NCBI GenBank assembly: GCA_006503535.1
Contig: QYRS01000004.1
Coordinates: forward strand, 558,001-622,000
Direction of reading: 5' to 3'
DNA from: Arthrinium phaeospermum
Lineage: Eukaryota > Ascomycota > Sordariomycetes > Amphisphaeriales > Apiosporaceae
Length of the DNA: 64,000 nucleotides
Shown here: in pieces, positions 58,999-64,000 of the stretch
Layout: each line of letters starts with the position of its first letter
Position numbering within the stretch: position 1 is the first letter of the stretch
Made by a program: the position numbers and the translations under genes
The notes under the pieces: model-generated
Seen by the model: only the letters and a program-made list of their open reading frames with translations
Database searches by the model: none
What the model was told of the DNA's origin: nothing

Positions 58999-60766
58999 TC
59001 AACTTGATTTTACCTTGGCCGTACAGCCCATCATGATATCCATCAGCTCGGCACCGTCTGCCCGCAGCATCTTCGGCTGTCTCGCCACCGCGTCGACCTG
59101 GGTCTTGAACGCCGCATCGAAGAGGGGGAATGAGGATACCGTCATGGGTAGGCCTCCCCGGAACCCAATCCACAGCCACAGCAGGACACCCCAAACGAAA
59201 GCCAGCCCAGCGGCCTGTAGCGTTATAAACAGGACAAACATGCCACGGCTGAACGAGATCTTCGTATACGGCCGCACCACGGCCGCTTCCGTATAGAACC
59301 GGCTCGGGAGCCCCGGGACCATGTCCTCCTCCCGCAGGGCCGGGTTGCCGTAGTTGTTGGCGTTGAAGAGCCAGAGCGGGAAGGCCAGGATGCTCTGGAA
59401 GCTGTGCGTCAGAGTCCCGACGGGGCTCTTCTGCAGCTCGCGCCACGACACCCAGAAGTTCTCGAGGATCGAGGACGGCCAGGGGATCGCGGCGTCGGTG
59501 GCGTTGAGCAGCCAGCGCAGGCTTTCGCGGTACGCCGGCAGGTTAAGTCCGCCGTCTGGCCCCTCCCGTATTATAGGAATGGGAGGTGTGAGGGAGTCGG
59601 TCGTGGTGATGCTGAAGTTGGAGCGGCCGGTTACGATGGTGGCTTGGCGCTCGAAGAAGGTTAGGGTCGTGGTTATGTTGGGCGTTGGGGTCGTTCGCAG
59701 GCAGGCAGCGGTGTCTGTGTTGTTGGAGCAGAGGAAGAGGCCTGCTTTCCATGTTCCTATGCCCACCTCGACGTGGGCCACGCAGAAGGCGATGGTCTGG
59801 CCACCCGGGCCTTGGAAGAGGTCACACTCGGTGTCGGTAAAGTCCGTGTCGTGGGGTTTTTGATACTCAATCTGGATCGAGGGAACGTTCTCCAATCGTA
59901 TCAAAGGATAGTCCAAGTCACTTTGTGGAGGCCAAGGAGTGGTCATGACGATACCACCGCTTAGTAAGTAGGAAAAGCAGTTGTTGGATAGCGTGTCCTC
60001 GCATTGAATAGGATGTGATGATGTCGCGTATGTAGGGTTAGTCACAAGGTTGTAAGCAACGGCGAAGTCGTTGTACGGCAGGACACGGTACTGATAGTCT
60101 GGGTCTAGTGAGTTGATTTTATCTAGATACGGCTGTACCAGGGAGCCGTTGAAAGGACCAACTCCAGCAGTCACGTTGTAAGTGAGAGCGGTATCGTATA
60201 TAGTTGAAATTTCGGTGTTGACTGAGGATGTTAGTCGTCATGAAACGATTGCGTCACCAGAGATATTGCTTACAAAATAGAACAACCGATGAAAGCCATA
60301 TCATGACCGACAATAGTGCTCTGGGAATCGCGGTCAGCTTGGGAAGACCAGTTCCCGTTGGGTTATTTCACCGTAAGATGACCCATAGTTTGCTGGAGAG
60401 GTCGATCCGGGCCAGAGGGGCTCTGGCAAATAAGAACATCCCCCACGGTCCGGTCGTCGGCGAGATGGCAAGGAAGCTGGTGTATGAAACTCCCCGACGA
60501 TCGCTCGTTCGTGCCCACTGGATCAGCTCGAAAGACTGATTGATTGCCGTTGTGGATATAGTCGCTAAAACTGCCTGGACGATGCGGAGTACCGATAGCA
60601 TCGCATTGGCGTCGAATTTATGAATGCCACTCAGATGTTGCTTTTTGTCGGACCTGGATTGCGCCGTGAAGCTTGCGTTTACCAGCACGATAAGTGCAGC
60701 AAACAGGCCTGCAGCTCCAAGGCTCAGAGCGGCTGTTGGCCAGGTGGTAGTTGAGATCGATGCCAT
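58999..60766 (-). CDS. Uncharacterised fungal multi-pass membrane protein, 554 aa
   Basis: Three exons join in phase: 60372-60766, 60274-60320, 58999-60221. The N-terminus has two membrane segments around SLGAAGLFAALIVLVNASF and LLSVMIWLSSVVLF. Between them lies the block RTSDRRGVSYTSFLAISPTTGPWG, which recurs in a large fungal family without a Pfam name that I know. A long extracytoplasmic region follows with many N-glycosylation sequons and paired cysteines. A C-terminal anchor (GMFVLFITLQAAGLAFVWGV, LLWLWIGF) and a short tail end the protein. The topology parallels DUF3176, suggesting a distant or analogous family. The start at 60766 (MASIS) is chosen; a Met 19 codons upstream is possible. 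The function is unknown. Confidence 0.75.
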
Positions 60767-61208
60767 TGAGATTTGTCGTGGTAGCTTGAAGGGAGCAGAG
60801 CTCGCGATGGCTTCGAGCCACAAGAGACTATGTACGACAATTCTGAGTCAGATCGGCTGTTCTCTGCAGGCCTGCTCCGGTCCCTGCTCCTTTCCGTTAT
60901 TTTTATCGCGATTGTGTAACTTGAAGATGGGTAACGAAATCCAAAGACGTCGGTGGCTTGGAGCCTTATCTGACCTTTGGGTTAGTACTACGTGATCATT
61001 GCAGCGCAGCCTGCCTGGATCATTCTGTAGATCGCCACCAGTATGTCTCCGGCTCAGATAAGGCTCTAAGGCGTTCTATTGGCGGCAGTCCTCCTAGATT
61101 AAATCAGCTTGCTGGCCGACAACTACCCCGCTCGAGCGTTTATTCTTCATCATCGTCTCCAACGCTTGAGTACTACCGACCAGTTCTGCAAGACAGGAAA
61201 CCGTCATC
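60767..61208. other. Divergent promoter region
   Basis: This 442-bp interval separates the minus-strand membrane-protein gene and the plus-strand secreted-protein gene, so it probably holds both promoters. No further feature is visible. Confidence 0.45.
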
Positions 61209-62183
61209 ATGATTACAACTCATCATGTTCTGCGTCTCTTCATCCTCCAGACCTTCCTTGGCTGGGCGTCGTCTCAAAGCAATTCCTGTAAACCGGCACT
61301 CTCCATTATCATAATGCGTATTACCAGCGTGTACTAACCGACTTTGATGCCAATAGTAAAGTATTGCTACTACTCTGGAGTGAACTCTGTCTGGGCTTGG
61401 AAATCACAGAGCAACTTTTACAACCTGGTACCACCAGCTGAAACCATTGTCACCTCCACATTAACTCTTGTTGACGTTCTCGATGCCGCCTCGAGCGTGA
61501 TAAGTACAAGAACCATTTTGCCAGCCGAGTATATGTCGGAGAACTTCAACCAGGAGGGAACCCGCGTCACGACTCTGACATGGACTAGAGCCGGAAAGCC
61601 CACTACGTCTATACTAGTCTTCCCGACCGGTGTCGCGATCTGGGCAACGGAAATCAAATGGTATGGAAACCTGAGTCTGCCTGGATCTGGCATCGTGTCC
61701 ACGGACCAGGGAACCGCATTTATCACATCAAACCCCCAGCTTGACGTGAACAAGTTTACCCAAAGATTTGGTCCCACAACGGCAGGGAACGACACTCGAG
61801 GCCTTTTCTATTTTATTGTTCGATCTAGCGAGGACATGGGTACTTTTTTCGATAGGAATAAGGACCTGTTCACTGATCAACCAGTAATCCAGTCGTGTCA
61901 TGTCGGGTCCTTTGGTGGACCAATCGTCGGTGCATTTACCCTGGTGCAATGGGCGTCGTCCAAGACGACGAGCTTCGCGGATCCGGGGACATCTAGCACT
62001 ACGGCGGCAGCTCCTGGCAGTACCGTGGAGCCGGACGGTCCAGGGAAGACTGGGGTCACGGCTACCTCGACAGCCGCAAACCCCAACCAGACACATAGTG
62101 CTGCGGGGACGCAGTTAGTGAAGCACGTGAAATCGGTGTTGCTTCTGGGCTTTGGAGTGGTGTTCGTCGCTTGGGCTTGTTAG
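61209..62183 (+). CDS. Secreted, GPI-anchor-like surface protein, 301 aa
   Basis: Two exons (61209-61287 and 61357-62183) join in phase. A signal peptide is visible (MITTHHVLRLFILQTFLGWASS). The mature part is beta-rich with a few cysteines (KYCYYSGVNSVWAW near its start, SCHVGSFGG near residue 225). A Ser/Thr/Ala/Pro-rich stalk (residues ~235-275) follows, and the end is a hydrophobic segment (VLLLGFGVVFVAWAC). This arrangement is typical of GPI-anchored fungal cell-wall or plasma-membrane proteins. I do not recognise the central domain. The divergent neighbour is also a secretory-pathway protein, but no functional link can be shown. Confidence 0.72.
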
Positions 62184-62410
62184 ACCAAGCCGGAGGTTAA
62201 CCACATGACTACTATACTTGTCCCTTATCATGGCAAGCAATGCTTACTATCAGCATTCTACTTATCCCGTTGTGTAAACATCCGGTCGGGATAGTCTGTA
62301 CTTTTTATTATTCATAGCAAGTATCATACGAAGAGGAGTGGTTTTGTCATCAAGTTGAAATCTATTATTATATTGTCGTTCTGAGCCTTGCAATATGCCA
62401 TACCACTTCT

Positions 62411-63912
62411 CTAGACTCGGTTGCTGGTCAAGTCACTCGCACTATGCAAGTCCTTCGTTACTTCGGCACTTCCACATATTCCACTGTTCTCGTATTCTGT
62501 ATCGCCATGCTCAGACTGAATACCCCGACTGAAAGTGGGCTGGGAAGCCAGTAATGTAGGTTCTGTCAACTCGCGGTAGGGAGGAGCACGGCAACGAGGT
62601 GAGCCGAAGGTCTCGATATTTCGGAGCCTGTATGCAGATGGCCTGCCTTGGTCTCTATGCGGACGGAAGTTGTGAACAACGCCACGCGTAAATTTGGCGA
62701 CAGCTGGCATGGAGGCCACGATGATGGCCACGTTCGTTTCCACCACGCTAACAGAACGTCTCTTGTCAGCTGAGTAACGGGCACGAAAGATAAGAAGTAA
62801 ATGCTTCGTCGTTTTTTCTTCTCTCCATTCATCTCCGGTAAAGATGGAGAGACGAGGTGCTCACAGGGCTATACCAAGGCCAGCTTGGTTCCAGGAGAAG
62901 TCCGACGTATGGAGCTTCTCGATACGGAAGTAGAGAGAGATTGTGCTGGCACCAACGCCCCTATGCACCATGTTCAGTTGAAGACAAACAAAGCAGTCTA
63001 AGCAGAGAATGAGGCACAGTGACTGACTCACAGAATAGCTGTCGCAAAAACCGCAACCAACTGCAGTCTCTTGCCGAGGGGTAGGTGGAGCTTCTTCAGT
63101 ATGGGCAAAGGAAGGACCAATATATAAATGTCCAAAACCGTCGTAAGGGCGCTTTGAGCTATTACCCAGTATGTCATCTTCTCGGTGAAGCCATTCTCCA
63201 AGAGCTCGCCCCAGTCATGGCCCGCCCGGGGAGCGGAGAAGATGGCGGCTAGGGGTATGGACGGGAAGTAGATCAGAAATGTGGCCACCATCCCGGCATA
63301 GATAAGGATCCGGACGTGTCGCTGGGCCGAGAACACCTGGAGAAACATGAGGAGGATGGACGTCTTGGAACAGTACAGGGCCAGCGCCTTAAGCAACGCA
63401 TTGGCAAAGGTAACCTAGGTATGATGTGAAGCATTAGCCATGGTGTTCCCACCGTGGACTGCGAAGACCGAATACCTGGAAGTAATACCCATCAACCCAG
63501 CACAACGGAAGGTCCCATTCATGACGGTAATTGCGCGAAACTATATTATCTCACTCATTAGTCCTAGCACGTAGAGTAACATAGAGCATTGTTTGTTATA
63601 CTTGCCGGCCAACTCCGATATCGTCAATCCAATGTCAATAAAGGTCCCCACCAAGATGGCATCTTGTGATATTATTCAGTCTTACAGATAAAAAAGCTGA
63701 TGGAGCGGAATAGACTCACAGTCCGCAAGTGCCAATTTCGCCCTATTTGTGTAAAGTCTCAAGGCCGCAAACAACACTGCCAACACCGTTACCGCGGTAC
63801 ACACCCCAATGGCTACCGGCGCCAACGTGTACGGATTTGTGAGATTAGAAGATTGCCCTGCTGGTGGTGGCCCGGCAGCAATTGAGCAAGGATCAGCTTC
63901 GGGTATGTACAT
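62411..63912 (-). CDS. Fungal rhodopsin-fold (SAT4-type) integral membrane protein, 344 aa
   Basis: Five exons join in phase: 63720-63912, 63606-63662, 63476-63540, 63032-63414, 62411-62747. About seven hydrophobic segments are visible, beginning LAPVAIGVCTAVTVLAVLFA, then AILVGTFIDIGLTIS and ALLKALALYCSKTSILLMFL. Next come GMVATFLIYFPSIPLAAIF, TVLDIYILVLPLPIL followed by KRLQLVAVFATAIL, and VETNVAIIVASMPAV. The DLPLCWVDGYYFQ loop before the third helix is family-like. The second intron needs a GC-AG splice (GCAAGT donor at 63605-63600) to keep the frame open; a GT alternative a few bases later runs into a stop. The cytosolic tail is Arg/Ser-rich. It is a second member of the family seen at 7-8.6 kb, but not a close copy. 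The ligand and role are unknown. Confidence 0.75.
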
Positions 63913-64000
63913 CGCTTAAAATATTTGTTGAGGTATCCTTTCGGAGGAAAGTAGGAGGCTCAGAACAGTTGTCGGCCAAAGATTCTAGTAAATCAGGCCT
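63913..64000. other. Window end, upstream of rhodopsin-like gene
   Basis: Only 88 bases of upstream sequence remain, so the promoter of the last gene is cut by the window edge. Confidence 0.5.

Overview
The window is nuclear DNA of a filamentous ascomycete fungus (Pezizomycotina, most likely a Sordariomycete; the species is not determined). The evidence is short 50-130 nt introns with GTAAGT-type donors and TAG/CAG acceptors, GC-rich third codon positions, monocistronic genes on both strands, and fungus-specific families (eEF3, Zn2Cys6 factor, PLAC8, DUF3176, fungal rhodopsin-fold receptors, DASH subunit). I rebuilt 25 protein genes by joining exons across phase-compatible splice sites. One further small ORF is doubtful.

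Layout. 1-8.6 kb: F-box-like gene, an orphan, a secreted tyrosinase (4 exons) and a seven-helix membrane protein (7 exons). 9-19 kb: conserved housekeeping-type genes, namely an oxysterol-binding protein, a QA-4-like 3-dehydroshikimate dehydratase, a PLAC8 protein and translation elongation factor 3. 19-22.4 kb: a 3.3 kb gap with a cluster of GGTAACAG motifs upstream of eEF3. 22.4-29.1 kb: a transcription-factor-like protein without zinc cluster, a secreted six-hairpin glycosidase (8 exons) and a DUF3237 protein. 29.1-33.2 kb: a 4 kb gene-free stretch, partly AT-rich, ending in a well-formed promoter. 33.3-38 kb: small coiled-coil protein, secreted CVNH lectin, Zn2Cys6 transcription factor. 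39.7-44.5 kb: a protein with a CheD-like Thr/Cys/His motif and a tandem pair of MYND-finger paralogues, the second shortened. 44.9-48.9 kb: DUF3176 membrane protein and a cupin-like protein with an acidic tail. 50-58.6 kb: SET-domain protein, DASH subunit Spc19, GH47 alpha-mannosidase, short-chain dehydrogenase. 59-64 kb: a large secretory-pathway membrane protein, a GPI-anchor-like secreted protein and a second rhodopsin-like membrane protein with a GC-AG intron.

There is no obvious biosynthetic cluster (no PKS/NRPS), no CRISPR, no intact transposon, and no tRNA or rRNA gene that I can support. The genes look like independent units: translation (eEF3), mitosis (Spc19), glycoprotein trimming (GH47), lipid transfer (OSBP), secreted enzymes and surface proteins, and several uncharacterised fungal families. 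The most novel-looking items are the 239-aa protein whose TFGLNTC motif resembles CheD-type deamidases, the MYND tandem duplication with a truncated copy, and the repeated GGTAACAG element upstream of eEF3. All functions are inferred from reading the sequence; no database search was run.
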